This document shows, in pieces, positions 1 to 12,000 of a stretch of DNA of 64,000 nucleotides (position 1 is the stretch's first letter; each line of letters starts with the position of its first letter). This DNA comes from Pezicula radicicola (lineage: Eukaryota > Ascomycota > Leotiomycetes > Helotiales > Dermateaceae), in the NCBI GenBank assembly GCA_003008705.1, contig PDUO01000023.1:36020-100019 (forward strand), given 5' to 3'. Made by a program: the position numbers and the translations under genes. A model generated the notes under the pieces. That model was not told where the DNA came from. It ran no database searches and was given only the letters and a program-made list of their open reading frames with translations.

Positions 1-2869
1 ATATATTATTCTGCAAGAGAGACGAACTGTCGACATCATCTCTAGTTAGAATCTCGTCCAGGACTCCCTCTTCTTCGTTCCTTGTGGGCACTACATATGG
101 ATACTGGGACTTTTGGTTGCTCGAGGTCTTTGAATCATCGTCTGAATCCACCTCATCTTCTGAATCCGCTCCCTCTTCTAAATATTCCTCATTTTCTGAA
201 TATGCCTCCGCTTCTGATTCTGTATCGTTTTCTGATTGTGTCTCTGACCTAGGAGGCCATCGTGGAGGATCATCATAGTAAGGACATAATTCTTCTCTTC
301 CCTCCCAGAGCCTTTCAAAGTCTTCTCTAAGATATATCCCCTTTGTATCGTCTTCGTAAGGCGGCTCAGGGCAATATTGTGGTCTACGAGGTGCAGATTT
401 TCGCATATTAGAAATATCATAACCAAATTCTGCTAGCACAGCATCCCAAAGATCACCTGGATAACTTCCACATTCCATATATCTACCTTTGGGTGTGTAT
501 GCAGCATCGGATACAGAATGTCCCAGATTGTCAACCGCGAAGATGTCCGCACCCTTTCGAACCAAATATACGAGAGACTCTTTCTCTACATGACCTTTGG
601 GAAAGACTAAGTTTTTCAGAAAGATGTGCAGACACGTTCTTCCGTTTTCGTCGCGAGCGTTCAAACTCGCGCCGTGTTTGATAAGAATGTCGCATTTAAT
701 TTGGAAGTCTTCTCTTATGCCACCTTGTTGGACAAATATTAATAGATATTTGTTGAGTCCGGCCTCAATGAATTCTACGCCAAGCTCTAGTATATCTGTA
801 ATGTTTCCTGAAAGAACCTTAGCAACGTGAAGGACTGGTTGAAAACTTATACCTACAGGTTTTCCGATCAGTACAGTGTTATTTATTGCATCGGAATAAG
901 ACCCCGCTGAGTTCACTGGATCAGCACCAGCATTGAGTAAAAGGCGCCTGCATTCATTTATCTTGTTAAGGCTATGCTTGGAGTTATGTTGTTGAAAGTC
1001 TTCGCAGAGATAAGTGCTCAAAGGTGAAACGAACTGGACAATCGTCATTAGTAGCAGCAATGTCAAGGACGACATGGCAATTCTTGGCATACGTACGAGT
1101 TCCTCATAATCAAAGTACTGTCCAATTTCATCAACATCCGCACCATGGTCAATCAAGAATCGACACATTTCTGGTTGTTTAGTAGCGTGCTGCAATATAT
1201 AAGTTTCTCGGATTGAATCAATTTGAGACATAGGTTCTTTACATGCAAGAGAGGCGTCCAATTCGAGCTATATGTCCTTACAGAAGCTTTCCCTTCACTT
1301 AGAATTTTCTTGAATCCATCCAGATCTCCGGATCGCACTAAGTCAAAGATTGGGGAATCCTTGGGTAGGACACAGCCGACGGAAATCTTTGGACTTAGAG
1401 CTATAAAGCCTGTAGACATAGTGTTCTGATGAACACTGATGGTGAGCATTGACCGAGAGTTTGGATGAGTAAGCATAGCTTTGATGGTATTGGTAACCTC
1501 CATAGTGTCTCGAGCAGTTGTGATATCATCGGATGATGTTTCCTGGCCTGCCAAGTAGTTTCTCGTCCTTCTTGTTATCTCAATAGTTGCGTATTTTGCG
1601 GAAATCTTTCTGCTAGTGAATCTCTGGGTAATGTGTCTACCTGTATGCGATAGGGGTTGTTGTGCTGTCGTTAATTGTTAATCATCACAACTCATGATGG
1701 ACCAGCTGATAAGACTAACCTCCTTTGTTGACTGCTAGTGAGTGGGCTGAGGTGATCAGACCGTGTAGGCGTTTCAACTCCCGTGTATCAATTTCACCGT
1801 CATTCGCAGCTGTATTAAAGACCGTTTCTTCAAACTAGAGGACTCCACGTGTTTAGGTGATAAATTCGTCGAAGCATAATTAACGATCCTATCAAGATCA
1901 TCGAGAAGACTGTAAGTTGCTTGTCCCTGCAATAGATATCCTTCTTCTTGGTGAGCAAGGTTAGAAAGCCTCTTCATGCTTTCGAGTATCTCATCGGTAT
2001 CATGACTATCATCTGGGTCTTCCTCCTGTCGGGCTCCAGAGGGGTCACATTTTCGTCTTTTTGGAAGTTGTTGCTGGGTATATTCGCTGGATAGTCCACG
2101 TACCTGCTCCTGGAGTGCTTGAAGGAGGGTGCCTATGTTCTCCAACTGAATGTTTGAAGCTTGTGGGATTTGCACTATTTGTTGTGTGATTGAAGACACC
2201 GCTTCGCGCAAGTCCTCTTGCAAGTGTCGTATGACATTATTGGAACTCTCCATCTTGTCACCAATAACAGTCAAGTCTGTACGGTGTTGTCGTAACAAGG
2301 ATATCTGCGTTTGGTCGTCGATGGCTCTTTCCGAAATCGCACTGCGCAAGTGCACAAGATCATCTTTGCAACTTACGCTTATTTGCCTGTAGAGATAGGT
2401 CAGCAATTGCAGATTATATCGGCCTTGGGCAGGACACCGACGATTGTGTTATATTCAATTGAACTCCAAGCTCAGCGACATGGTAGTCCACCTTGTCCCG
2501 TATTCGTTGCAAATCCTTTTCCCGGAGGACTGTTTTGATCCTCTTCCATATTTTCCCTGCAGTCCCAGTAGAAAGAATCGGTCGAACCTTGGCCAGCTGC
2601 GTCTCCCATGCCAATGCGTCTCTTTTGCAGTTTTCGACCAGGGTTGACATCAATTGAAGGTCTGACACGGAGACATATTCAGCTCCCCTAGTTGGAGTCG
2701 TTGAGACCTGCTCTAATACAGACTGTAGATTCCGAAGTGCCGAGCCAAGTTCTTCAACCTCTATCGGCCCGTCCCGAATTCTTGAAATGATCTCCGAGAT
2801 AGCTTTGGCTGATTGCAAAGCTAGCCCAGCAAAAGCCAGGACGCTTGCACCAGCGCTAACAGCATCCAT
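1..2869 (-). CDS. Ankyrin-repeat protein with Fungal_N-type N-terminus (3' end beyond window)
   Basis: The gene starts at ATG 2869 and is still open at base 1, so the C-terminus is missing. The N-terminus (MDAVSAGASVLAFAGLALQ) is the hydrophobic helix typical of Fungal_N-type fungal proteins. A Gln-rich coiled-coil-like stretch and a link (FEETVFNTAANDGEIDTREL) follow. The segment SPIFDLVRSGDLDGFKKIL opens an ankyrin region with units such as CRFLIDHGADVDEIG, CRRLLLNAGADPVN and LVYLVRKGADIFAVDN. The tail is very acidic and rich in Ser and Glu. Frame-closing introns: 1190-1242, 1641-1719, 1835-1884, and about 2387-2441 (this last donor is weak and uncertain). Such proteins usually act as protein-interaction scaffolds, sometimes in NLR-like self-recognition. 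No catalytic domain is visible and the partner is unknown. Confidence 0.8.
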
Positions 2870-3910
2870 GGTAGATATCTGGCTGATCGTGGCTGTCGTC
2901 CGTTATCGAAACGTACTGGACGTGGATGGAAAGTCTGGTAAAATCCACAAGAGGACTGAAATTCGGGAGGTGGAGACGAGGGGTTGAAAAGTCAAAGAGA
3001 GGTGCCCGAATGAGCGTTCAAAATTGTGGCTGTGTATTCGGTACGTCCAACACATCACGCATTTGAGGCTGCAAGAGGCTTTCTATGTCACCACACTCAA
3101 GGCTGTGTAGGCTGACTGCTCAAGATAACAAATTTTAAGCGAGAACGCCCAGCCGTAATCCAGCCTTCCATGCAGAAAGATAACGACTGGAAATCAGCCT
3201 CGTGCATCGGTTTACAATAGACCATTTATTGGCCCTCTAGTTACTGTGACAATTCAATTTTTGAAGACAGCCTGACGCGATGTCTATATTTTTCGCAAAC
3301 TAAACTTTAGCAACTAAAAATTTGAACGTGAACCCGGCCTTCTTGCTGTAGCACTATTTCATGAGGTCTTGAGAAGACTCGAACAAAAGCCCCGACTTCG
3401 CTAAAGACGCGCTAGTCCCCCCTTTCTTGGCCTAGGCACGAGCTTTTTTGCCAAGTCACGCAACACCTTAGACCTGGGCCCAGAACAGCGTGCAGACATC
3501 ACTTCATCGTCTTGTAACGAACAAATCACTGCAACTTTGACTTGACATTCTACTAAAATTCTATACATTCTACGTTTGAAGAAAGATTTTCATTGCGTCC
3601 TTGGCTGTTGTGGTTGACCACAGTATTCTATCTTATGTGGCATCTACAAACTATATTTTCTATACATACCTACCCTTTACCACCCTAGTTTCTAAGAACG
3701 CTGTCATCGTGTATAGTTTCTATATCTTCACTGCAATACCCGAGTGAGAAGGAGGTGAATATGCTGACACTATGCCCTATTCGGGTTAGTGTTGCTCCAA
3801 TGCCAAGTCAGGCCTCGACTCTTTATAACTTAGTAACCACAATATAACTACTTTCCAACCACGTTTCCAGCATATTGATTCGTAGTTATCCGAGCGAACG
3901 AATTCCCGTA
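2870..3910. other. Intergenic, no gene seen
   Basis: About 1 kb lies between the ankyrin start codon and the 3' end of the DUR3-like gene. Both strands carry many stops and I see no conserved protein fragment, tRNA or repeat. The half next to base 2870 presumably holds the ankyrin gene promoter. Confidence 0.5.
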
Positions 3911-6340
3911 TTACTCCTTGCTTTTACCAAAGTAAGCTCTAAGGCCTTGCCAAACACCCCGGGAGCCTGTCGCAATCTCATGCCGGCCATCATAAAGCGG
4001 ATAGACAACCACAGCGAAGAAAGCGAAGAAAGTCCAAACAATAGACACAACTACCCACCCAGAGAAGAAACTTTTGCTGAAGACATAATTTCGGTACAGC
4101 GGCATTGGCCATGCGACAAAAGTAACCAGGACGATGACGATCCAGATAACCCAGGCAATCTTCTCCCATCGATAGAGCTCCTGCAGCGTTTCTTCGCTGA
4201 AGGGATGGTGTATATCGTCTAGGCTGATGATTGTCGACGAGGATGATGATTCTACCACGGGTGAGATGGCGGTTGGTTTATTCTCGATGGCTGCTGTATG
4301 TTCAGGGTCGCCGAGAGTGGCTTTTTCAATCGGCGACAGTTCAGGGACTGCGGCCGCAGTCTCATTGAAGGCTTTACTTTCGGGGGCCCGGTCTTCGTCT
4401 TCAGGCTCCGTGGGCGGAGTGGCGGCGATTTTGACTTCTTCTGCTAGCTCTACTCGGAGGAATTCACGCCAATCGAACTTGTATGGCTTATATTGTGAGA
4501 TTAAAATTGAGTAGATGGCCGGAGAGAACAGGGACCCGCACGCGCCATACAAGGCGGGATAGCCTGATTCGGTGGTAGTGAGATTTATTGACCCGTACAG
4601 CCTTTTTGCCGCGATGAGCCAGATAGTGACACCAGTGGCAAATCCCAGTATAGGGGACAGAATAGCAGCAAGACGGGTCTGGCCACGCCAACAAAGAGTG
4701 AAGATCAATGGGATAATACCAGGACAAGAAAGGATGGGACGGAAGTAGCCGATCCAGGTCATATCTGCTCCGCCGTAGTTCAGAATCAAGGAGATAGCGA
4801 CAATTAACACAGCATGAGCAATGACAGCTAAGTGGCTTATATGCACCAGCCTCTTGTCGGATACCTTCGGGTTGATGTAGGTTTTGTACAAGTCGAAAGA
4901 CAGAATACTGCTGACAGCAATCATAGAGGAAGATATCGTGCTGGTAAGGGCCATGAACAGCAGAACGAAGAAAGCAATAATTCCTGAGTCTCCGATCAGG
5001 GCCTTGACAACGTACGGCATGACCAAACCAGCGTTGACTGCTTGGATTGTGAGCTGGCCGGGATAAGTAGGGAAGATGGGCGTGTTACGAATAGCTCGAG
5101 CCGTCAGTCCGATGACTGTTCCAAAACCCCATGGAATGCCAAATATCGCTAGGGCAGCAATATCGTAGCCCGGGACTGTTGCTCTGACTTCCGTAGCGAA
5201 GGATTTTTGCCAAAACGCTGTATCCTAGTGGTCGCGAAAACAGCCGATGTCAGCTACAGCAAAGATCTTGAGGAGGGTCTTTTGAACGCTCACCATGACC
5301 ACGAGAGCCAAGTTTCCAAACTTGAGGAGCAGGGCCCAGATAATGGCTTGCTTCGATTTCATCGTGAGGAGTGATCCCTCGTAATTGCCAGCAATATAGT
5401 TATCAGCGGCAGTCGCCATAACCTTATCATAGAGGCCTCCGAGGCCTCCAACATGTTGATTGGTGAGGACGGAAAGAGTGAAGTAGATGATCAAAATGAG
5501 AGCGATGGCAGTGTGGAGAAAATCAGTAAGGAAGGTGGCCTTGAGACCCCCAACTGCTGTATATAGGACAACTAAAGCATGTTTATTAGTTCATGTTCAT
5601 TTCACTCTCATTTTCCATTGCAGAGCTAGCTCAATGCTTACCTCCGAGAGGAATCAGAATGGTAGCAGCGACAATATGCATGCCTGAAGTGCCGTGAATT
5701 AGTTGTGAACCTGTTAAAATCATGGATGCACATCCGAATACGTTATTCGTGAGGTTCAAGACAATGAACACAACATGTCCGATCTTGCCATATCGCTGCC
5801 GAATGATCTCTAGAGAAGTATGCGCGTAGGGCACCCGGATTTTGGCTAGCACGCCCAGCGCTGCCATCAGAGCGATCTGAAAGCAGAGGCCACTTCCCCA
5901 CCACTACATCAAAGGTTAGCTGGATGCTCTGAGCTAAAGAATGTACCAATACTAAATGCTTCTATCTTGACATTTCCAAGAAGGACAATGTGCACGTAAT
6001 CGATGACAACCATTGGCTTGAAAAATGCAGAAATCAAAAGGACACTTACCATAGGAACCGCCAGCCCGAATTTATAACACATCGCCGCCGCAAAAACTGT
6101 TTCATTGATCCACATCCAGCTACTGAACACTGCGGAAGCTGTTAATCCTGTCCCAACCGACCGATTGGCAACCATAAACATTTCTGACGTGCCAGAGTCC
6201 TCTGCCAGATAACGCTTTTGGATCTTGATTGCGACCAGAATAACACCGCAAAAGAAGACACTGAGACCAATAAGCAAGCCATAGCCCGTTCCTTGCGAAA
6301 CCAGGTCAATGCCTGAGAAACCTAGCTGGAGGTTAGACAT
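3911..6340 (-). CDS. DUR3-type urea/polyamine active transporter (sodium:solute symporter family)
   Basis: This is a predicted plasma-membrane symporter for urea, and perhaps polyamines, of 714 residues. It starts at ATG 6340 and has four exons. Introns at 5904-6049, 5572-5641 and 5225-5293 close the frame exactly. Family landmarks are SSWMWINETVFAAAMCYKFG near the start, PYAHTSLEIIRQRYGK, DTAFWQKSFATEVRATVPGY after the third intron, and AIFGIPWGFGTVIGL. Many hydrophobic segments match the roughly 15 helices of the family. The long hydrophilic stretch rich in Glu and Pro before the last helices is a variable cytosolic loop. The length is normal for fungal DUR3 proteins. It is divergent from the flavin monooxygenase at 7149, which suggests a shared promoter and a role in nitrogen scavenging; that link is inference. 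The substrate cannot be read from sequence alone. Confidence 0.88.
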
Positions 6341-7148
6341 CTTGCAACAGTATTTGACTGAGAAGAAAATTGTAATCTCTGACTTCCGCTGCTGGGCAAG
6401 CCATCAGATTAAGTCACATTTTCCCATATCGAAAATATCGATATCGGTCGGTTATTTAGCGACGCTAAGGCATCACGAACGAGTGTTTAACAATTGCGTG
6501 AGTTTACTCCAAGAGCTGCGCCAGAAAACGTGGTAATCCTGAGATCAGCGTTCAAAGGGTGCCTAGTAGACATCATTGCTGCGTGTAGAGAGTGGGATCT
6601 AAGGCATAGAAAGTGGGATTAAGAGCATAGAAAGGTGAAATGAGAGCAGGGAAGGGATTGCGTGCACTAAGTAGTATATTGCGAATATGATGGGTCCTCC
6701 AAAAACTAGTGGTTGATAGCCGTTCTATTAGTCAGCTTCACTACGATATGGGTGATTCCTAATCCAAGATGGAGTGATGATTCGAGAAAATATAGAGATC
6801 CCGGAAACAAGCATATAGACATACGGGGAATAAGAGACGAAAGAAATGGCGACATCATCGCCGTCTCTCCAGAGATCGCGCATAAGACCCTCCTTGTAGG
6901 CTCGCTGAGGAAATTGAAATTGGGACACTGATCAAGCGAAAATCGAAGAACATATACAAGAAACAAACAAAAACAAAACAAAACAAATACCAATAAGTGA
7001 GTTACTGACAATTCAAAACAAGTCTGTTGCTTAGGCAACTCAGTTTCTCGAACCAAGTGAGTTACTCAGACAAGTCAATTGCTCAAATCAAATAGGTTAC
7101 TTTGTTTAGCCTTGACCTCGAAATCAAGCAACTTCCTACCACAGGGCA
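6341..7148. promoter_or_regulatory. Divergent promoter region between DUR3-like gene and monooxygenase
   Basis: This 808-base spacer separates two divergently transcribed genes, so it must hold both promoters. Visible structure: a run of close TATCG/GATAT words near 6427-6450, a short near-repeat (agtgggat...gcatagaaag) at 6591-6634, and an A-rich block at 6955-6990. After that come repeated words gagttact and gttgct at 7000-7085. No convincing HGATAR (AreA) cluster was found, so the nitrogen-control idea stays untested. Confidence 0.45.
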
Positions 7149-8693
7149 ATGGCGGACGGTGATACTACTGCACCCACCGATGGGTCCAATAATGGGAATG
7201 TTGAAACTGCTACAAATGGCAAGAAACAGATCATTCTGAATGCCTTCGTCATGAATACCCCTGGCCATCTAGCAGCCGGGCAATGGCGCAACCCAAAGAA
7301 CAAGACCGACCAATACAAGAAACTGTCATTCTGGACCGATTTGGCACAATTGCTTGACAAAGCCAATTTCCATGCTATGTTCATCGCCGATACGTTGGGA
7401 CCATATGATGTGTACAAAGGCCCTGCAAACGTGGTCCCAGCTTTATCATCTGGGGCACAATTCCCGGTCAATGATCCTTTATATACGGTACCGGCTATGG
7501 CTGCAGTTACCAAGAATCTAGTCTTCGGGGTCACTGCCAGCTTAACATACGAAAAACCATACGCACTCGCTCGTCGGCTTTCTACCGTTGATCACTTGTC
7601 CGAGGGCCGTCTCGCCTGGAATATTGTCACTTCATATCTCGATAGTGCAGCTCGGAACCATGGCCTGAAAGAACAGATCCCACACGATGAGCGCTATGCT
7701 ATTGCCCATGAGTATATGGAGGTGCTATACAAGCTTTGGGAGGGAAGCTTCCGAGACGACGCCGTCTTGGCCGATCGGGAGCAGGGCACGTATATCGCTA
7801 GTGATGGCGTTCGACAAATTCATCACAAAGGAAAATATTTCGAGGTCCCTGGCCCTCACTTTTGTGAGCCATCTCCGCAGCGCACTCCATTTCTGTTTCA
7901 GGCCGGTGTCTCAGAGGCCGGTAATAACTTCGGAGGGAAACACGGAGAAGCTATTTTCATCGGTGGGCAAACGCCTGAGGGCGTGAAGGCAACGGTGGAC
8001 AACATCCGTAGCGTCGCAAAGAAAGAAGGTCGAGACCCAAATCACATAAAAGTGATCCTCGGTATTACAGTGATTGTCGCCGCAACCGATGAAGAGGCAC
8101 AAGCGAAACGGGATGAGTATCTGAAGTACGCCGACCCGGAAGGTGTTCTGGCACTGTTTGGTGGATGGACGGGAATTGATCTCTCTCCTTATCCCGACGA
8201 CGAAGATTTCCGTTTGACCGAATCGCCTCGCGTTCAATCTCTTGTTCGGCGGTGGGCTAGTACCGTCCCTGGTACAGACAATCTTCCATGGACTAAAAGA
8301 CGGGTTGTTGAGTATTTGAGCATTGGTGGTTCTCAGACAAAAGTGATTGGTAGTGCCGCGACCGTAGCTGACGGATTAGAAATTTGGCTCGATCAAACTG
8401 GTATCGATGGATTCAATCTAGCTCATATCACCAACCCAGGCTCTTTCGAGGATATCATAGAATATTTGATTCCCGAGTTGCAGCGCCGGGGGTTGTTTAG
8501 AACAAAGGTCGAAAAAGAGGGCGCAACGGCAAGAGAAGCCTACATTGGATCGAGAAGGCTTCCTGAAGACCATCCTGGAAGTAAGTTTAAATGGCGTGCG
8601 GGTGAGAAAGTTCCCAATTATCAGTTGGAAGAAGAAGCTGCAAAAAAACAATCGGAGGAGAATGGTGAAGTGGAAGACACTACTGAGGCCTGA
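7149..8693 (+). CDS. FMN-dependent NtaA/SnaA/DszA-type monooxygenase (luciferase-like family)
   Basis: This is a single-exon gene of 514 residues beginning at ATG 7149. After a Gly/Thr/Asn-rich leader of about 25 residues, the luciferase-like fold starts at KKQIILNAFVMNTPGHLAAG. Family hallmarks follow: FWTDLAQLLDKANFHAMFIAD, ARRLSTVDHLSEGRLAWNIV, FLFQAGVSEAGNNFGGKHGEA and GIDGFNLAHITNPGSFED near the C-terminus. Members oxidise small substrates (nitrilotriacetate, EDTA, dibenzothiophene sulfone, pristinamycin) using FMNH2 from a separate reductase. No reductase gene is seen nearby. The charged, Glu-rich tail after about residue 470 is probably a fungal extension. The true substrate is unknown. 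The absence of introns and the family's abundance in bacteria would fit old transfer, but fungi commonly carry these genes. Confidence 0.9.
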   Translation: MADGDTTAPTDGSNNGNVETATNGKKQIILNAFVMNTPGHLAAGQWRNPKNKTDQYKKLSFWTDLAQLLDKANFHAMFIADTLGPYDVYKGPANVVPALSSGAQFPVNDPLYTVPAMAAVTKNLVFGVTASLTYEKPYALARRLSTVDHLSEGRLAWNIVTSYLDSAARNHGLKEQIPHDERYAIAHEYMEVLYKLWEGSFRDDAVLADREQGTYIASDGVRQIHHKGKYFEVPGPHFCEPSPQRTPFLFQAGVSEAGNNFGGKHGEAIFIGGQTPEGVKATVDNIRSVAKKEGRDPNHIKVILGITVIVAATDEEAQAKRDEYLKYADPEGVLALFGGWTGIDLSPYPDDEDFRLTESPRVQSLVRRWASTVPGTDNLPWTKRRVVEYLSIGGSQTKVIGSAATVADGLEIWLDQTGIDGFNLAHITNPGSFEDIIEYLIPELQRRGLFRTKVEKEGATAREAYIGSRRLPEDHPGSKFKWRAGEKVPNYQLEEEAAKKQSEENGEVEDTTEA

Positions 8694-9078
8694 AAAGTGG
8701 TCATCGAAGGCAGGAAATTGAAAACTGAGGTCAATGGTTATCCTGACTCAATAAGCTTGATCATGCCTTGTTCTTTTAATAACACATCTATATAATTCTT
8801 CGCCAGCCGTGGTGCTTGCTCATTTCATTGCATTTGTTCTAGTGCGGTTATGGAGCAGTTTGAGTTTGTACTCGTACGAGTAAGCCTTCGCGAAGATAAC
8901 TACAACCCGACCTGTGAAGATACCTAGCAGCTAAGACGCTCAAAATGAATGGAGAAAAAAGAGAGGATGAGGAGCTCGAAAGGAAACACAACACAACAAT
9001 GCTTTGACGATGCGTAACATTCATTAACGTAATCTCAAAAACGAAAACATTAGTGTGCCTTTGGAATTATCCTATCCA
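8694..9078. other. Convergent 3' spacer
   Basis: 385 bases separate the stop codons of two convergent genes. It presumably contains both 3' UTRs and polyadenylation signals. No gene, hairpin or repeat stands out. Confidence 0.5.
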
Positions 9079-12000
9079 TCAAGCCATGGCAGCACCCATT
9101 CTCGGCGCCTCCAAATACAACGTGGAGAAGACCTTGCTATCCAGCAACTGAGCCGGTGCCTTCCCACTCAACACTCCCACATCCGCCGGCGTCACATCCC
9201 ACTGGCAGAAACTCAAACTTGCCCAGAGGTTGACCACTGTCTGAGCAGCATTATTTCCCAGTCCTGGTGTGCCACTCCATTGTGTTCGAACCTCTTCCCA
9301 CTCGTCTTGACTTGGGTCCTCGACGGTTGGATACCAAGCTGGATCTTCTGCCACGATAGCTGGAAATGGAAATGGCGATCCAGTGACGTCTTCAATGAAG
9401 AATGTGTTGTATGAAAACGCTAGAATTATATCACCTGATAGCACGGGGTTGGGTGATGATACGAGTAAACCCATCGGAAGAGGCACAGAGGGATTGGATC
9501 CATTGAGAAGATTCCTGTTCTGGTTCGGATTGGGATCTTCTGATTTATTTGGATCATCGGCTTTCTTATCTGAGAGCACTGTCAGCTGTACATTACCCTT
9601 TAAGCATTGAGAATACAATGACTTACAAATTCCCCACAAGGCACTAGGTACAGATTTTATGATAGTGCTTGCTTCATCCCATCTTGCTACTTTCTCATCA
9701 CTAGCTCCAGCCAAATCACTGGTGGGTGGTGCCACGGGGGTGATAGTTACGGTGAGCAGGCTAGACAGTTTATCAACAAGTTCCATTGGCTTTGCATAGA
9801 TCGGTTGCCCATTACCGGGCACGAGCAGTGGGTCGATTTTCGGCGCATTTGGATCAAGCTGGCCTGTGATGATCGTTGCGGAATCAATGGCGAACTTACA
9901 CGCAATGGTAAATTGGAAGACGGCCCCACGCACATTCCATGGTAAGTTCTGTGTGTTAGGCGATGAGGTAGTGCTTCCATTTGGAATGAGGCCATTGTTA
10001 CAAGAAAAAACGTGGGGGACTGGTCCATCATCGTCTATTGACACATTGGTAATACCGTTATCCGCTGCTATCGCAGAGGACGTGATGGCCTTGGCTGCTG
10101 AGGCGGCGCTTGGTAGAGATGACTGTAACACGAGCTCATAGAATGGTTCAAGCAGGAGAGCATCGATGGATGTACCGTCAAGAGTATCTCCAAAGTTGAT
10201 ATCAAACCCAAAGACCCAGAAATCAACATGTACTCTACCCGCTAGGGGTGGTCCTTGAAGGTAAAGGGTGGCACCAATTTCGACATTAATATGCAAAGTG
10301 CAGATCCAAAGATCGAGTGTGAACTAAACGCCAATGCTCAGCCCCCCTTGAGCAGCAAAATGGAAAGGCTTGTAGTTAATCAGAAAATCGGCATAAGCAT
10401 CGAAAAAAGCGTATAAGGGACCTAACGACAAAGAGACGTCAAGCCGACCTCCACCCATGCACACTTTTGGGGTAATAGCAAAGTAAGCCTCTCCTTTAAT
10501 GCTAATAGAGCTATCATACGCCCAGCTAATACCTAATCTAGGTGGATTGGGGTATTGATCTGGGCGATTGTAAGACTGGTGATAGCCACCAATGGTGAAA
10601 ACCCAGTCTCCTTTGAGTGTCGGGTCATCGGAAGCAAACCAGCTGTACAGTGCAAACCCACCCGTGAGATGGCAGCTTGGATTGAGCACATATGATGCCG
10701 GAGTAAGTTGACCTTCAATCTTTAATATCCCCGCGTTGAAATCGACGGTTGCGACTATGCCAAGTTGTACATGTAGGAACTTCATTTTGTTCTCGACTCC
10801 GGCAGGCATGTCAGCTGTGGCTACTCCAAACAGGCCAAGGGTGATTTGCGGGTCCCATTGAATAACTATAACAGCCTTAACCTGTAACATCTCAAATGCT
10901 GTCACTGTGAGTCCTGCTGCCAGCCAAAAAGAGCCATCTCGTACAGAGAACCAGCCGGTACTCATAAGTGTGGACAAGGCACTGTTAGGGTTCGTATCGG
11001 TGGGAGAAGCGAGGAATGGAAAGTCTACAACATTTGCTGCGTTAGGATATTGCAGGTCTGTGTTGTATCCAAAGCCACCGGTAATACCGTCAATTTCAGC
11101 AAACTCGAATGTTATTAGTGGGCCGTTGAGTATGAAGTAGACGAATGTAGATATGAACGATGGCTTATTTTTAGGCGTTGTTTTCCCGTAATATCCGGCC
11201 GCCTGGAAGAGGTACGGGACAAATGTAAGAGCAATCGCCCCTTGGTACGCTTCCGTCTTTTGATCTAGGGTGTCGGTCTTGATGCGCTCAAACATGCCTG
11301 CGAGCAGGAGTGGAGGTCGATCAAAGGCAACCGCAATGCCATTGAGAGAGAATCCTGGCTCCGGAAGGGTATGAAGAGTTATCCCTTTTGGAAACGAAAT
11401 GTCCAGACTAAATCCTATCAGGCCCAAACCAATGGGCCCTAGAACAATGGAAGCATCCATCAGGATCGAAAGTGTTTGAGGCGGTCCACTAGCATACTTT
11501 AGTCCCATGTTTCTGATGGTGATTGGTCCTATAGTTTTTTCGTAAGGTGTCTTTGCAGATCCTGGATTTCTAGAATCTGTAGAGCCTTTAGCCAAGATCA
11601 ACGACATCTCACCTAATTCTATAGAAGATGGCGGATCTGGCTTGAAGAAGACGTAATCAAGCACCACAGTTGACTCGCCTTTGGAATTTTTTAGCACAAG
11701 GATGAAATGTGCGCCAGCAGAAAGAACAACATCAGAATCTGTGTATGACTTCTTGGTCACTCTATACGGAAGTTTCTTTCTGTTTTCTTCCGTTTGTTGC
11801 GAATTGATAGCATTTACATCGCCATACGTCAGACCAAGATTAGCACCATCACCTGTCTGCGGCTGGACATACAGAAACAACATCTCATCAAATGGTTGCG
11901 TGATATTTCCAATGAGATCGATATCAATTTCTGGTAGTCCGCCAATTGAGACGGCAAAAGCCCTTTGCACCAGTGGCCTGTTTATTTGTCCGATTGGGGT

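Noticed and set aside
6706..7056. 116-codon minus-strand frame with a Phe/Leu/Val-rich helix in the divergent promoter
   Set aside because: The hydrophobic part is the complement of an A-rich promoter tract; it has no family resemblance.
10240..10326. An intron removing the in-frame TAG of the giant gene
   Set aside because: No donor lies within 70 bases upstream except GTTTAG itself, which is a poor donor, and no nearby acceptor after it keeps the frame.
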